Assembly: GCF_009858245.1 (NCBI RefSeq)
Contig: NZ_VMSB01000001.1
Location: 558,001 to 622,000, forward strand
DNA from: Ornithinibacter aureus
GTDB taxonomy: Bacteria; Actinomycetota; Actinomycetes; Actinomycetales; Dermatophilaceae
Length of the DNA: 64,000 nt
Reading direction: 5' to 3'
Part shown: piece after piece, positions 23,992 to 33,932 of the stretch
Position numbering within the stretch: the stretch's first letter is position 1
How the letters are laid out: every line of letters begins with the position of its first letter
The notes under the pieces: generated by a model
Told to the model about the DNA's origin: nothing
Databases searched by the model: none
The model's input: the letters and a program-made list of their open reading frames with translations, nothing else
Translations under genes and position numbers: made by a program

Positions 23992-25251
23992 TCAGAGGCC
24001 AAGCACCGCGCGGGCGATGAGCAAGTAGATGATCAGCCCGCTCGCGTCGACGAAGGTGGTGATGAAGGGGTTGGAGAAGACGGCGGGGTCGACCTTGATG
24101 GCCCGGGCGGCAAGGGGCATGACGCCACCGTTGGTCGCGGCGAGCGTGCAGACCGCCACCAGGGTCAGCCCGATGACGGTGGCGACCTGCACGTCGTAGA
24201 ACACGCTGGTCAAGGCGAAGCCCAGGGCTCCGAGCAGGACGCCGAGCAGCACGCCGACCCGCAGCTCGCGCAGCAGCACGGCCAACAGGTCTGCCGGACG
24301 CACGTCACCAAGGGCCAGCGCGCGGGTGACCGTCGTCGCGGCCTGGTTCCCGGTGTTGCCACCGGTTCCGATGAGCAGCGGGACGAACAGCGCCAGGACC
24401 GTCACCTCCTCGAGGGTGTCCTCGAAGACCGAGAGGACCTGCACCGTCAAGGAGGCGCCGACGGCGAGGACGAACAGCCAGACGACGCGCGAGCGCACGA
24501 TGCTCGTGATCGGCGTGGACAGGTATGGGCGCTGGAGCGGCTCGACACCGCCTTGGCGGGCGAGGTCCTCGGAGTCCTCACGTTCCGGGGCCATGAGTGA
24601 TCCGACGACGTCGTCGTCCGCGCCACCGAGAAGGTCCCGGAGGCTGACGACACCGATGACCCGACGCTCCTCGTCGACCACCGGCAGGGTGTAGACGGTC
24701 TCGGCATCGGCCACCCGTTGCCTGACCGCGGCCAAGGTCGGTCCGACGCTGTCCTGCGGGTGGGTCACCACGTACTCCGGGCTCATCCGCCGGCCGATGG
24801 ACTCGTGCGGGTAGCCGAGGATCGCGGCCGTGAGTCGTCGCTCGTCGTCCGGCAGTCCCTGCAGCAGTCGCTGCGCGACCGTGGCAGGTAGTTCATCGAT
24901 CAACCACATGCGGTCGTCGGGGTCGAGGTCGGCGAACAGGGCCACCACCTCGCTGTCCTGCACCCCCTGGACGAGTTCACCCTGGAGGGAGGGCTGGAGC
25001 GCCTCGAAGACGTCGAGCGCCTGCTGTTTGGGCAACAGGCGGTACACGACGGCTCGCTGGCGCGTGCTCAGCCGTTCGACGAGGTCGATGACGGCGCGGG
25101 TCGACAGGCCGGAGACCACCGTGGACAGGGCGCTGAGGTCGTCGCGCGCCAACAGGTGGGTGGGCCCACGCGACGCGGTGTCGCTCGCGTTCGCGCGTGG
25201 CCAGTACGGCGTGGCCGTCGAACCATGATCCGGAAGCGCTGCCAGGCCCAA
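23992..25251 (-). CDS. mgtE: magnesium transporter MgtE
   Basis: MgtE is a Mg2+ channel gated by cytosolic Mg2+. The protein (419 residues) has the N domain (residues about 35-140, VIDLVERLSTRQRAVVYRLL), a CBS region (YTLPVVDEERRVIGVVSLRDLL) and five membrane segments with the signature PLLIGTGGNTGNQAATTV in the pore region. The TTG at 25251 is the first start in frame. The extreme N-terminus, up to about residue 33, is not typical of the family and abuts the A+T-richer insert, so the native 5' end may have been altered by that insertion. Confidence 0.9.
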   Translation of the reverse strand: MGLAALPDHGSTATPYWPRANASDTASRGPTHLLARDDLSALSTVVSGLSTRAVIDLVERLSTRQRAVVYRLLPKQQALDVFEALQPSLQGELVQGVQDSEVVALFADLDPDDRMWLIDELPATVAQRLLQGLPDDERRLTAAILGYPHESIGRRMSPEYVVTHPQDSVGPTLAAVRQRVADAETVYTLPVVDEERRVIGVVSLRDLLGGADDDVVGSLMAPEREDSEDLARQGGVEPLQRPYLSTPITSIVRSRVVWLFVLAVGASLTVQVLSVFEDTLEEVTVLALFVPLLIGTGGNTGNQAATTVTRALALGDVRPADLLAVLLRELRVGVLLGVLLGALGFALTSVFYDVQVATVIGLTLVAVCTLAATNGGVMPLAARAIKVDPAVFSNPFITTFVDASGLIIYLLIARAVLGL

Positions 25252-25782
25252 TCGGACCGTCAGGGCGCAACGCCGATAATCAACATTATGTCATTTCGTA
25301 GTCTGCGTATTGCATCAGCTGAAACACTGCGGTCGGTCTGGCCCACTACCCCACGGGCTTTGGAACTGCGGTTCGCCTTCTCACGCATTGCGGCAACCAA
25401 GGCATTTCTTGGCCCAGGTGGGGTCCTGGGGCACGCAGACAAGCGCGACTATCAGCACGTGACGCTCACACTGAGTTGGCGACTGAACGTGTCACGGGCG
25501 CCCTTGAAAACACTTAGCCTCCTCCACGCTGATAAGCCCGCCGAGCCATGGGCACGCTACGCCGGGCGATCTGCGTGGTGGGCGGGGCCCCAACACGACG
25601 GGGTCGTTCGCGACGAGGTCGGTCGACCCCAGCGCCCGCGCGGAGCGACGGGAAGAGTCCCTACCAAGCAGCCCAGACTCTCGCAGCGCGCGCTGACGTT
25701 CCGTTCGTCGGACGTAGGTCGGGGCACGGATGGGAGCTGTTGGTCGACGTGGACAGCGGAAGGATGGCCCGAACCGGTCGAC

Positions 25783-26128
25783 AGCATCTTCAATGGGATA
25801 GAAGGTTCAACAATCGACGCAACCAAGGCGTTAACCGCTTCTGGAGCCAAGAGGCATAATACTCTTCGCGCGGGCCAGCCAGGAACGCGCAACTGGACCT
25901 CTCAGCAGCGTGCTGACATACTTGCCGGCAGACGTCCGCAGTTCAATGGCGAAACTATCGAGGGGCCATCACATGCACAACGCGCTGGATCACCCGCATA
26001 TCGCCGACAATGCGAACAATATTTATCCCGCCACCTGGAATGAGCACTCTACTCGCTGGCATGGTGGAAATTGGCAAAATGAAACTTGCGGCAGACCGAA
26101 CGACCCCTCATTTCCAGAGGACTTCTAG
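25783..26128 (+). pseudogene. GHH-type HNH nuclease toxin domain, frameshifted
   Basis: One frame gives GAKRHNTLRAGQPGTRNW and RADILAGRRPQFNGETIEG, then loses register at a GGGG run (25962-25965). Removing one G continues into GHHMHNALDHPHIADN, NIYPATWNEHSTRWHGGNW and ends at TAG 26128. The GHH, the HP(H/L)A and the NIYPAT.NEH..WHGGN pattern are those of GHH-signature HNH/Endonuclease VII-fold toxin domains found at the C-terminus of polymorphic toxins (Rhs, CDI, type VII-exported). No trafficking or Rhs part is present upstream, so this is an orphan tip. The 5' limit is uncertain. Confidence 0.65.
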
Positions 26129-26130
26129 AC

Positions 26131-27115
<985 letters not shown>

Positions 27116-27161
27116 GGGATCGTCCTCCACGTTCGCCCCTCCGGGTCGGGGTGTGCCGGTG

Positions 27162-28589
27162 TCAGGCCCGCAGGGCCTGCGCGAGGGAGCGGAAGTCCTC
27201 GACGAGCGTGGACATGTCCTCGTCGGTGGTGACGAGCGAGACGAGCCACTGCTCGTCGAGACCGGGTGGCGTGAGGATGCCGCGGTTGACGCCCCACAAC
27301 CACGAGAGCTCGGCCAGCCGGAAGTCGGTGGCCTTGTAGTCGCGGTAGTTGCGCACCGGGGTCGTCGACCACGTGACGCAACCCTTGACCCCGAGGCCCA
27401 CCGTGTGGGCCGGCAGCTCGTACTCGTCGATGATCGCGTCGATGGCCTGAAGAGCACGGATGTTCACCGCCTCGGCCTCGGCCAGCGCCTCCGGGGTGCA
27501 GATCTCGTCGACGGCCTTGGCAGCCGCCATCACGAGCGGGTTGCCGTTGTAGGTGCCGAAGTGCGCCATCCGGCCGTCGACCACGACCTCCATGACCTCA
27601 CGCCGCCCGCCGAAGGCAGCCAGCGGCAGACCGCCACCGATGGACTTGGCCAGGGTGATGAGGTCGGGCTTGACACCCAGGCGCTGAGCCGCCCCCGCAG
27701 CGCCGGCGGTGAGTCCGGTCTTGACCTCGTCGAAGATGAGGACGACACCGTGCTCGTCACACAGCTCACGGACTGCCGCGAGGTAGCCCGCGTCCGGGAC
27801 GACGATCGACAGGTTCTCGATGACCGGCTCGACGACGAAGGCGGCGATCTCTGCGCCGTGCTCCTCAAGGACCCGCGTCAGCTGGCCGAGGTCGTTGTAG
27901 GCGACGACGTGGACGGTGCCGGCCTCGACGTCGAAGGGCACCTGCGGGGTCGGGGCGTCCGCCGGGCCGATCTCGTCGAGCCCCGGCTTCACCGAGATCT
28001 GGAGACCGTCGTAGCCACCGTGGTAGCCGCCCTCGACCTTCACGATCGCCTTGCGCCCGGTGTAGGCGCGCGCACAGCGGATGGCGTACATGAGCGACTC
28101 GGTGCCGGAGTTGGTGAACCGGATCATGTCGAGCTGAAAGCGCTGGCAGAAGCGCTCGCTCATCTCCGTCGCCTGCGGCGAGGGGGTCACGAACAGCGTG
28201 CCCGTCTCGGTGAGTGCCTCGGTGACCGCGGCGACCACCGTCGGGTTGAGGTGACCGACGAGCATGGCCCCGAACCCCATCGACAGGTCGAGCATGCGGT
28301 TGCCGTCGACATCGGTCAGCCACGCGCCCCGCGCGGAGGCGACGCTGATCGGGTACGGGTCCCAGTGCTGGAACGAGCTCGTCACACCGAGCGGCAGGGA
28401 CTGGCTGGCCCGCTTGTTGTGCTCCCCGGAGCCTGCCGACCACGTCTCGAACCGCTCCCACTCCTGCGCGAGCAACCGCTCGACGACGGAAGGATCCACC
28501 GGTCGGGTCCGCGCCGGGAGGCGACGGTAGGTCGCCGGGTCGTGCTCGGGCAGCGTCGGCGCGGCTGCGTCCAGCGTGTTCTCGGTCAT
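27162..28589 (-). CDS. class III aminotransferase, glutamate-1-semialdehyde-aminotransferase-like
   Basis: This 475-residue PLP enzyme has FTNSGTESLMYAIRCARAYTG near residue 165, KVEGGYHGGYDGL, LIFDEVKTGL with the pyridine-nitrogen Asp, ITLAKSIGGGLPLAAFGG with the PLP lysine, and GTYNGNPLVMAAA. The layout is that of glutamate-1-semialdehyde aminomutase relatives, but the N-terminal extension and EHNKRASQSLPLGV suggest an aminotransferase or mutase acting on another amino acid. The ATG at 28587-28589 has GGAGGA upstream. It is the intact relative of the decayed gene next to it but is not a duplicate of it. Confidence 0.92.
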   Translation of the reverse strand: MTENTLDAAAPTLPEHDPATYRRLPARTRPVDPSVVERLLAQEWERFETWSAGSGEHNKRASQSLPLGVTSSFQHWDPYPISVASARGAWLTDVDGNRMLDLSMGFGAMLVGHLNPTVVAAVTEALTETGTLFVTPSPQATEMSERFCQRFQLDMIRFTNSGTESLMYAIRCARAYTGRKAIVKVEGGYHGGYDGLQISVKPGLDEIGPADAPTPQVPFDVEAGTVHVVAYNDLGQLTRVLEEHGAEIAAFVVEPVIENLSIVVPDAGYLAAVRELCDEHGVVLIFDEVKTGLTAGAAGAAQRLGVKPDLITLAKSIGGGLPLAAFGGRREVMEVVVDGRMAHFGTYNGNPLVMAAAKAVDEICTPEALAEAEAVNIRALQAIDAIIDEYELPAHTVGLGVKGCVTWSTTPVRNYRDYKATDFRLAELSWLWGVNRGILTPPGLDEQWLVSLVTTDEDMSTLVEDFRSLAQALRA

Positions 28590-28834
28590 TGTGTGACTCT
28601 CCTCCCCCACCCTCGGGGCGGGATCGTGGTGCGGTGTCGGGCCAGCCTAGCGCCGGATCGCGACGATGACCTACTGATCCCATGGCGTTGCGCCAGACCG
28701 GCCTACGGATTCAGCCGTCAGGGATGGCGATGACCGGTGGTAACGACAGCAATTCACTCGATTCGGGCGTCGAACCCGCTGGCGCCGTCTGCCACGCTGG
28801 GGTTGCACCGACACCACCTACGCTTGCGGACACC

Positions 28835-29971
28835 ATGCAGTGTGACCACTTCGACGCCGGACGCTGCCGCTCCTGCACGCTGATGGGCGTTCCCTACGCC
28901 CAGCAGCTGGCCGACAAGGAGCGGCGCGTGGCCGACGTGCTCGCGCCCGTCGCCCCCGACCTGCTCTGGGTCGACCCGGCCCGCAGCCCCGCCTCGCACT
29001 ACCGGAACAAGGCCAAGCTGGTCGTGGGCGGCACCGCCGGGCACCCGACCCTCGGCATCCTCGACCACCGGGGCCGCGGCATCGACCTGCGCGACTGCGG
29101 CCTCTACGAACCCGGCCTCGCGGCGACCTTCGGCCCGCTGCACGATCTCGTGGCCCGTCTCGGGCTCGAGCCCTACGACGTGCCCGCCCGCCGCGGCGAG
29201 CTGAAGTACCTCCTGGTCACCCACTCCCCCGGCGGCGAACAGCTGGTGCGCTTCGTCCTTCGCTCGCAGCGCCACCTCGCCGCCATCCGCGCAGCCCTCC
29301 CTACCCTGCTCCACGCGCTGCCCTCGGTGCGGGTGGTGACGGCCAACCTGCATCCGGAGCACAAGGCCGTCCTCGAGGGCGACACCGAGATCGCCCTGAC
29401 CCCGCAGACCAGCTTGCCGATGACCGTCGGCGACGTCACCCTCCAGCTCGGTCCGCGCTCGTTCTTCCAGACCAACACCACCGTCGCTGCCGCGCTCTAC
29501 CGGCAGGCCCTCGACTGGGTCGATGCGGCCGCGCCCACCGTCGTGTGGGACCTGTACTGCGGGGTCGGCGGGTTCGCCCTCCACGCGGCCGCACCCGGGC
29601 GCACCGTGGTCGGCGTGGAGACGTCCTCGGATGCCGTGGCCGCCGCGCGTCGCGCTCTCGCCGAGGGGCCGGATGCCGGGCACGTCGAGTTCGTCGTCGG
29701 CGACGCGACGACGACCACCGTGGAGCCGGCCCCGGACCTCGTGGTGGTCAACCCCCCTCGGCGCGGGATCGGGCCCGACCTCGCGGCCTGGCTCGACGCC
29801 TCACCGGCACGCCACGTCATCTACTCCAGCTGCAACGTGGCGACCCTCGCCCGTGACCTGGCCGCGATGCCGTCCCTGCGAGCGCTCACCGGGCGCGTGT
29901 TCGACATGTTCCCGCAGACGCCGCACACCGAGGTGATGGTGCTGCTGGAACGAACCGCCACGCCGTCCTGA
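28835..29971 (+). CDS. rlmC: 23S rRNA (uracil-5-)-methyltransferase RumB/RlmC type
   Basis: The enzyme methylates a uridine of 23S rRNA (U747 in E. coli) using SAM. The 378-residue protein has the N-terminal cysteines of a [4Fe-4S] cluster (MQCDHFDAGRCRSCTL, and a fourth in LRDCGLYEP), a SAM motif VWDLYCGVGGFALHAA, LVVVNPPRRGIGPDL, and the catalytic Cys in VIYSSCNVATLARDL. The ATG at 28835 is chosen because the cluster begins directly after it and TACGCT lies 10 nt upstream; an open frame reaches back to 28682. Confidence 0.92.
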   Translation: MQCDHFDAGRCRSCTLMGVPYAQQLADKERRVADVLAPVAPDLLWVDPARSPASHYRNKAKLVVGGTAGHPTLGILDHRGRGIDLRDCGLYEPGLAATFGPLHDLVARLGLEPYDVPARRGELKYLLVTHSPGGEQLVRFVLRSQRHLAAIRAALPTLLHALPSVRVVTANLHPEHKAVLEGDTEIALTPQTSLPMTVGDVTLQLGPRSFFQTNTTVAAALYRQALDWVDAAAPTVVWDLYCGVGGFALHAAAPGRTVVGVETSSDAVAAARRALAEGPDAGHVEFVVGDATTTTVEPAPDLVVVNPPRRGIGPDLAAWLDASPARHVIYSSCNVATLARDLAAMPSLRALTGRVFDMFPQTPHTEVMVLLERTATPS

Positions 29972-30030
29972 CGCATCATCGGCGTTTGCGCGCGCCCACC
30001 AGGCGCACGCCGAACGACAGGAGTCCACCC

Positions 30031-30706
30031 ATGAGCAGAACCTTCCTGCGCGCCGCTGCCGCCGTGGCCGGCACGACTTTGGCCGTCGGCACGGTCGTCG
30101 CCGGGAGCGCCAGCGCCACTCCCAGCCCCGACGGCGGCATCCCCACCTTCCAGGAGTTCGTCGGCTCGACGTTCCAGGACGAGGACCGCGGCTACATCGT
30201 CAACGGTGACGAGCCGGCCACGACCAAGGGCGACCTGCGCCGGTTCTACGACGCCATGGTCACCGAGACCACCACCCCCATCGACGGCCTCATCGTCAAC
30301 ACGGTGCGCGGCGCCGACGACAAGTGGACTGCCAGCCCGGCCCTGAACCTCACCTACTGCGTCAGCACGAAGTTCAGCGGTGACTACGAGCGGGTCAAGA
30401 CGGCCATGGCGGCCGGTGCAGCCCAGTGGGAGGCCGCGACGAGCAACGTGAACTTCACGTACGTGCCGGCCCAGGACAGGTCCTGCACCACCCGCAACAC
30501 CAACGTCGTCTCCTCGGTGGAGCCCACCAAGACCTCGCAGTACATCGCCCGGGCGTTCTTCCCGAGCTCGAGCAAGTCCTCGCGCAACGCGCTCGTCAAC
30601 GCCAAGAGCCTGTACTCGTCCGGGTCGTGGGACCCCGAGCAACCTCGACATGACGTCGAGTGACCGCACCGGCATCCGGGCACTGTACGGCGGCACCGGC
30701 AACTGA
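30031..30706 (+). pseudogene. secreted metalloprotease gene lacking its catalytic segment
   Basis: The gene starts well: GACAGGAG precedes the ATG, and a signal peptide (FLRAAAAVAGTTLAVGTVVA, ending in ASA) leads into a matrixin-like protease with IDGLIVNTVRGADDKW, NLTYCVSTKF and ARAFFPSSSKSSRNALV. In relatives the next region carries HELGH..GFRHEH; here the text jumps from SLYSSGSWDP to SNLDMTSSDRTGIRALYGG in a different frame, at about 30632-30640. Some 45 residues including all zinc ligands are absent. The read-through frame ends at 30663, the native terminus at 30706. The product would be inactive. Confidence 0.75.
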
Positions 30707-30737
30707 CCGTCGGGTCACCCCACCGGCCCGGCGTGCC

Positions 30738-31358
30738 TCACTCGAAGCGCGCCGGGTCACCCGCCCCGACCCGCACCACCTCGGCGGACCCGCTGGACAG
30801 GTCGACCACGGTCGTGGGCTCGGTGCCACACTCCCCCGAGTCGATGACGACGTCGACGACGTGGTCGAGCTCCTCCTTGACCGCCCAGCCGTCGGTCATC
30901 GGATCCTTCTCGCCGGGCAGGATCAACGTCGAGGACAGCAGCGGCTCCCCGAGCTCGGCGAGCAGGGCGCGCACCACCGGGTGCTCGGGGATGCGCACCC
31001 CCACGGTGCGCTTCTTCGGGTGCAGCAGCCGCCGCGGCACCTCGGACGTCCCCGGCAGGATGAAGGTGTAGGGCCCCGGCGTCGACGCCTTGACGGCCCG
31101 GAACACCGCGTTGTCGACGTGCACGAGCTGACCCAGCTGGGCGAAGTCCCGGCACACCAGGGTGAAGTGGTGCTTGTCGTCCAGCCGGCGGATCGCGAGG
31201 ATGCTCTCCTTGGCGTGCTGGTTGCCCATCATCGCCCCGAGGGCGTAGCCCGAGTCGGTCGGGTACGCGATCAAGCCGCCCTCTCGCAACACGCTCACGG
31301 CCTGCGCCATGGCGCGCGGCTGGGGGTCGACCGGATGGACGTCGAGGTAGCGGGCCAT
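30738..31358 (-). CDS. Sua5/YciO/YrdC-family protein (L-threonylcarbamoyladenylate synthase-like)
   Basis: This 206-residue protein has the YrdC fold: VSVLREGGLIAYPTDSGYAL at residues about 22-41, with the ATP/threonine-binding KxR-like region SILAIRRLDDKHHFTLVC, and PGPYTFILPGTSEVPRR and RTVGVRIPEHPVVRALL later. The sequence is closer to YciO than to TsaC, so its part in t6A synthesis of tRNA is uncertain. The ATG at 31356-31358 is 6 nt after TATCGT on the minus strand, another leaderless candidate. Confidence 0.92.
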   Translation of the reverse strand: MARYLDVHPVDPQPRAMAQAVSVLREGGLIAYPTDSGYALGAMMGNQHAKESILAIRRLDDKHHFTLVCRDFAQLGQLVHVDNAVFRAVKASTPGPYTFILPGTSEVPRRLLHPKKRTVGVRIPEHPVVRALLAELGEPLLSSTLILPGEKDPMTDGWAVKEELDHVVDVVIDSGECGTEPTTVVDLSSGSAEVVRVGAGDPARFE

Positions 31359-31418
31359 GACGACACGATAGGCCCGGGACGCCCCGGATGCCGTCGCGCG
31401 GCCACCCGGGCATCCCCC

Positions 31419-32291
31419 TCACGGACGGCGCAGCCCCCGGTCCCACAGCTCGATGGTCTGGATGACCCAGAACACGGCGAACAGGACGAGCAGCACGACC
31501 TCGACCCAGAACACCAGTGAGGTCGACCCGGTCAGCAGGCTCAGCGCGACGGTGGCCGCGAGCGCCAGCAGCATCGCGATGGCGACGGCCCGGTACATCG
31601 CGACGTAGCGGGTGCGGTCCTGGGGCATCGAGCCCTGCTGGACCCCGCGGCGCACGTCCCGGGCGTTGAGCCACACCACGGCGATGATCGCGAGGAACAT
31701 CGGGATGGCCGCGGCGTCGTGACCGCGTGCGATGAAGCTGTCGCGGTCGGCGAGGAACCACACGATGCCGCCACCGAGGACGGCAGCTGTGAGGGCCAGC
31801 CCCCACCTGCTCGCCGGGCTCAGCGACGACCCGAAGGTGGTGCCCCCGCTTCGACGTTCGTGGCGGGCGATGAGCAGCGCCGCGACGGCGACGACCAGAC
31901 CCGTGATGAAGAGCGCCGGCATGTTGTTGGCCACGGCATCCGCGATCCCGTCGCCCGAACCCGGCGACGCCCCGCTCCCGCACACGCCGGACGCCACCGT
32001 GGGGATGAACGCCACCCCCGGCGCGAGCATCCCGGCGAGGTTCATCAGGACGTCCTCACCGTCGGTGTTGCCCTTCAGGGCGAGCAGGGAGGCTCCCATC
32101 GTCACGAGGACCCCGATGAACACCGCCTTCACCGGCGTGAAGTAGTACGCACTGATCGAGGGCTGGATGCACCGGTCGGTGCCCACCCACTCGATGGCGA
32201 TCGACGCGAACAGCAGCACGACCAGCGCCGTCAGCGCGATGCGCAGGTAGCGATAGGTCTTCACCGCCGCGAGGGCCGGGTCAGGCTCCAT
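31419..32291 (-). CDS. integral membrane protein of unknown function
   Basis: A 290-residue protein with 7-8 hydrophobic segments and short loops. The first helix (LRIALTALVVLLFASIAIEW) is followed by a conserved-looking TDRCIQPSISAYYFTPVKAV loop, then alternating helices up to a final LVFWVEVVLLVLFAVFWVIQ. No transporter or enzyme motif is visible. The ATG at 32289-32291 is preferred because GGGAG lies 8 nt upstream; a GTG at 32300 is possible. It stands alone between the YciO-like gene and osmC. The CIQPSISAYY stretch is a useful handle for a family search. Confidence 0.75.
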   Translation of the reverse strand: MEPDPALAAVKTYRYLRIALTALVVLLFASIAIEWVGTDRCIQPSISAYYFTPVKAVFIGVLVTMGASLLALKGNTDGEDVLMNLAGMLAPGVAFIPTVASGVCGSGASPGSGDGIADAVANNMPALFITGLVVAVAALLIARHERRSGGTTFGSSLSPASRWGLALTAAVLGGGIVWFLADRDSFIARGHDAAAIPMFLAIIAVVWLNARDVRRGVQQGSMPQDRTRYVAMYRAVAIAMLLALAATVALSLLTGSTSLVFWVEVVLLVLFAVFWVIQTIELWDRGLRRP

Positions 32292-32345
32292 GTCGATCAC
32301 TCCCTTCCCTGGTCAGGAGAGGGCTGTGCGCCGGCGTGATACGCC

Positions 32346-32801
32346 TCAGCCCTCACGCATGTGCACGTCGGCGCCGCGCTGGACCGTGCGGGACACGGTG
32401 CACAGCCGGTCGCGGCTCTGGGCGATGGCCTTGGGCAGCCGATCGCGCGCCCGGTCACCCTCGGCTCCCTCGGGGAAGCGGACCGTGAAGGTGATCTCGA
32501 TGTCGCCGAGGTGGTTCTCGACGCCGTCGCGCATCTTCTCTCCCTCGGACGTCACGTCGAAGCGCACCGGCTCGGCGATGCGGCTGGTGATGAAGTCGAC
32601 GTCGATGGCGCTGCACCCCGCCATCGCGGTGAGGAAGAGCTCGACCGGGGTGAAGTCGGGTGACTCCCCTCCCCCGCCGAAGCGCAGCGTGCCCCCGCGC
32701 TCGTTGGTGGCGAGGTAGCTGCCGTGCTCGAGACGGGTCAACGACACGCTGCGGTGGCCAAGGCCCGTTCCGCCGGTCTCGGGCTGGTCCTGCTGTGCCA
32801 T
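32346..32801 (-). CDS. OsmC-family protein
   Basis: OsmC/Ohr proteins reduce organic hydroperoxides through two cysteines. This 151-residue protein has GGESPDFTPVELFLTAMAGCSAID near residue 55 with the peroxidatic Cys, but the second region reads SRDRLCTVSRTVQRG, giving the resolving Cys in the usual place. The family is OsmC rather than Ohr. The ATG at 32799-32801 overlaps the stop of the DUF1697 gene (ATGA), so they form a two-gene unit. Confidence 0.9.
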   Translation of the reverse strand: MAQQDQPETGGTGLGHRSVSLTRLEHGSYLATNERGGTLRFGGGGESPDFTPVELFLTAMAGCSAIDVDFITSRIAEPVRFDVTSEGEKMRDGVENHLGDIEITFTVRFPEGAEGDRARDRLPKAIAQSRDRLCTVSRTVQRGADVHMREG

Positions 32802-33340
32802 CAGGCACCCCATTTCTCGTCGATGGCGCGGACGACGCTCAGGTCGCGCCAGGTGGTGATCCGCCCGGTCAGGCGCTCCAGCCGGGTGTTGGTGAGGGTG
32901 GTCTTGTGGAAGCCCGCCGTCATCTCGGCAAGGACCTCCGAGCCGAGGACCCGAACGCGCTCGTCGGGCCTGTCCCAGGCGTCGAGCTGAGCCGCCGCTG
33001 CGAGGGGGACGTCGGCGTCAGCGAACGCGACGTAGCGTCGGGACTCCCCCACGAGCAGCGGCTCGACCGCGTCGACGGCAGCCAGGACGGAGCGCACCTG
33101 GGCGGGCGTGCGCACGATGGCCGGCACGTCGAAGCCGCAGTGCGCCGTGAGGACCCTCGAGATCTCGACCGCGACCGGGCCCGGGGTGCGTCGGGCGCTG
33201 CGCACGAACACGTTGCCCGACTGGATGTGCGTCTGCACGTCGGAGAACCCCGCATCGCCCAGTGCCTCACGCAGCGAGCCCATCTTCACGAACCGCCCGC
33301 CGACGTTCACGGCGCGCAGGAAGGCGATGTAGGACGGCAT
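32801..33340 (-). CDS. DUF1697-family protein
   Basis: The 179-residue protein matches DUF1697 along its length: [20 protein letters not shown] at the start, [12 protein letters not shown] near residue 40, [17 protein letters not shown] and a final [12 protein letters not shown]. Function is not established for the family. The ATG at 33338-33340 gives the typical N-terminus. It is the first gene of a pair with osmC and is divergent from the histidine-phosphatase remnant. Confidence 0.9.
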   Translation of the reverse strand: MPSYIAFLRAVNVGGRFVKMGSLREALGDAGFSDVQTHIQSGNVFVRSARRTPGPVAVEISRVLTAHCGFDVPAIVRTPAQVRSVLAAVDAVEPLLVGESRRYVAFADADVPLAAAAQLDAWDRPDERVRVLGSEVLAEMTAGFHKTTLTNTRLERLTGRITTWRDLSVVRAIDEKWGA

Positions 33341-33378
33341 GGCACCCATCCTCGCACCGAGGTGGGACAGTGGGGCCC

Positions 33379-33868
33379 ATGACCGTGCGCTCCGAACCAC
33401 CGGGCCGACTCATGCTGGTGCGTCACGGCCAGACCGAGTGGAGCCGCTCGGGTCGTCACACCGGACTCACCGACCTCGAGCTCACCCCCGACGGAGAACG
33501 CGATGCCCGGGCACTGGCCCCGCTGCTCGCCCCCTTCGACCTCGTCGAGGTGCTCTCCTCACCACTCGAGCGAGCCCGACGGACCGCCGAGCTCGCCGGG
33601 GGTGGTTCCGGGTGCGACGCCCGGCGAGACCGTCGAGGAGGTCGCCGCGCGTGCGTCCCGCGTGCTGGCGCGGATCGCCCCGTCGCTGGAGACCGGTGAC
33701 GTCGCCCTGTTCGCGCACGGCCACCTGCTGCGCATCCTCGCTGCGACGTGGCTGCGTCAACCCGCGCGGTTCGGCGCCGGCCTGCTCCTGGATTCCGGAG
33801 CCCTCTGCGTGCTGGAGGTCGAGCGCTCGGTGCCGGCCATCCGGACGTGGAACCAGACCCCCACCTGA
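33379..33868 (+). pseudogene. histidine phosphatase (phosphoglycerate-mutase family) with internal deletion
   Basis: The N-terminal half is intact: [19 protein letters not shown] with the RHG phospho-histidine, and [17 protein letters not shown]. The C-terminal half, in another frame, has [31 protein letters not shown] with the second catalytic His, and the terminus WNQTPT ending at 33868. Between them, at about 33597-33615, the segment that normally holds the acid residue (a DYG.xEG-type region, about 35 residues) is missing and the frame changes. The product of the first frame would stop at 33699 in nonsense sequence. Confidence 0.75.
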
Positions 33869-33898
33869 GGCGCCCCCCGACGCACGGTGCGTCACGGC

Positions 33899-33932
33899 AT
33901 CCGGTCGTTCAGGGGATCCGGTCGTTCAGGGC
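33899..33932. repeat. 17-bp tandem duplication
   Basis: ATCCGGTCGTTCAGGGG (33899-33915) is followed directly by a second copy (33916-33932, differing at the last base). The second copy contains the stop codon and last codons of the glutamate-cysteine ligase gene, so the first is a downstream duplicate of that gene end. Confidence 0.6.

Noticed and set aside
25260-25780. Possible genes in the left half of the A+T-rich insert
   Set aside because: Only short frames on either strand, without ribosome sites, domains or consistent codon use.
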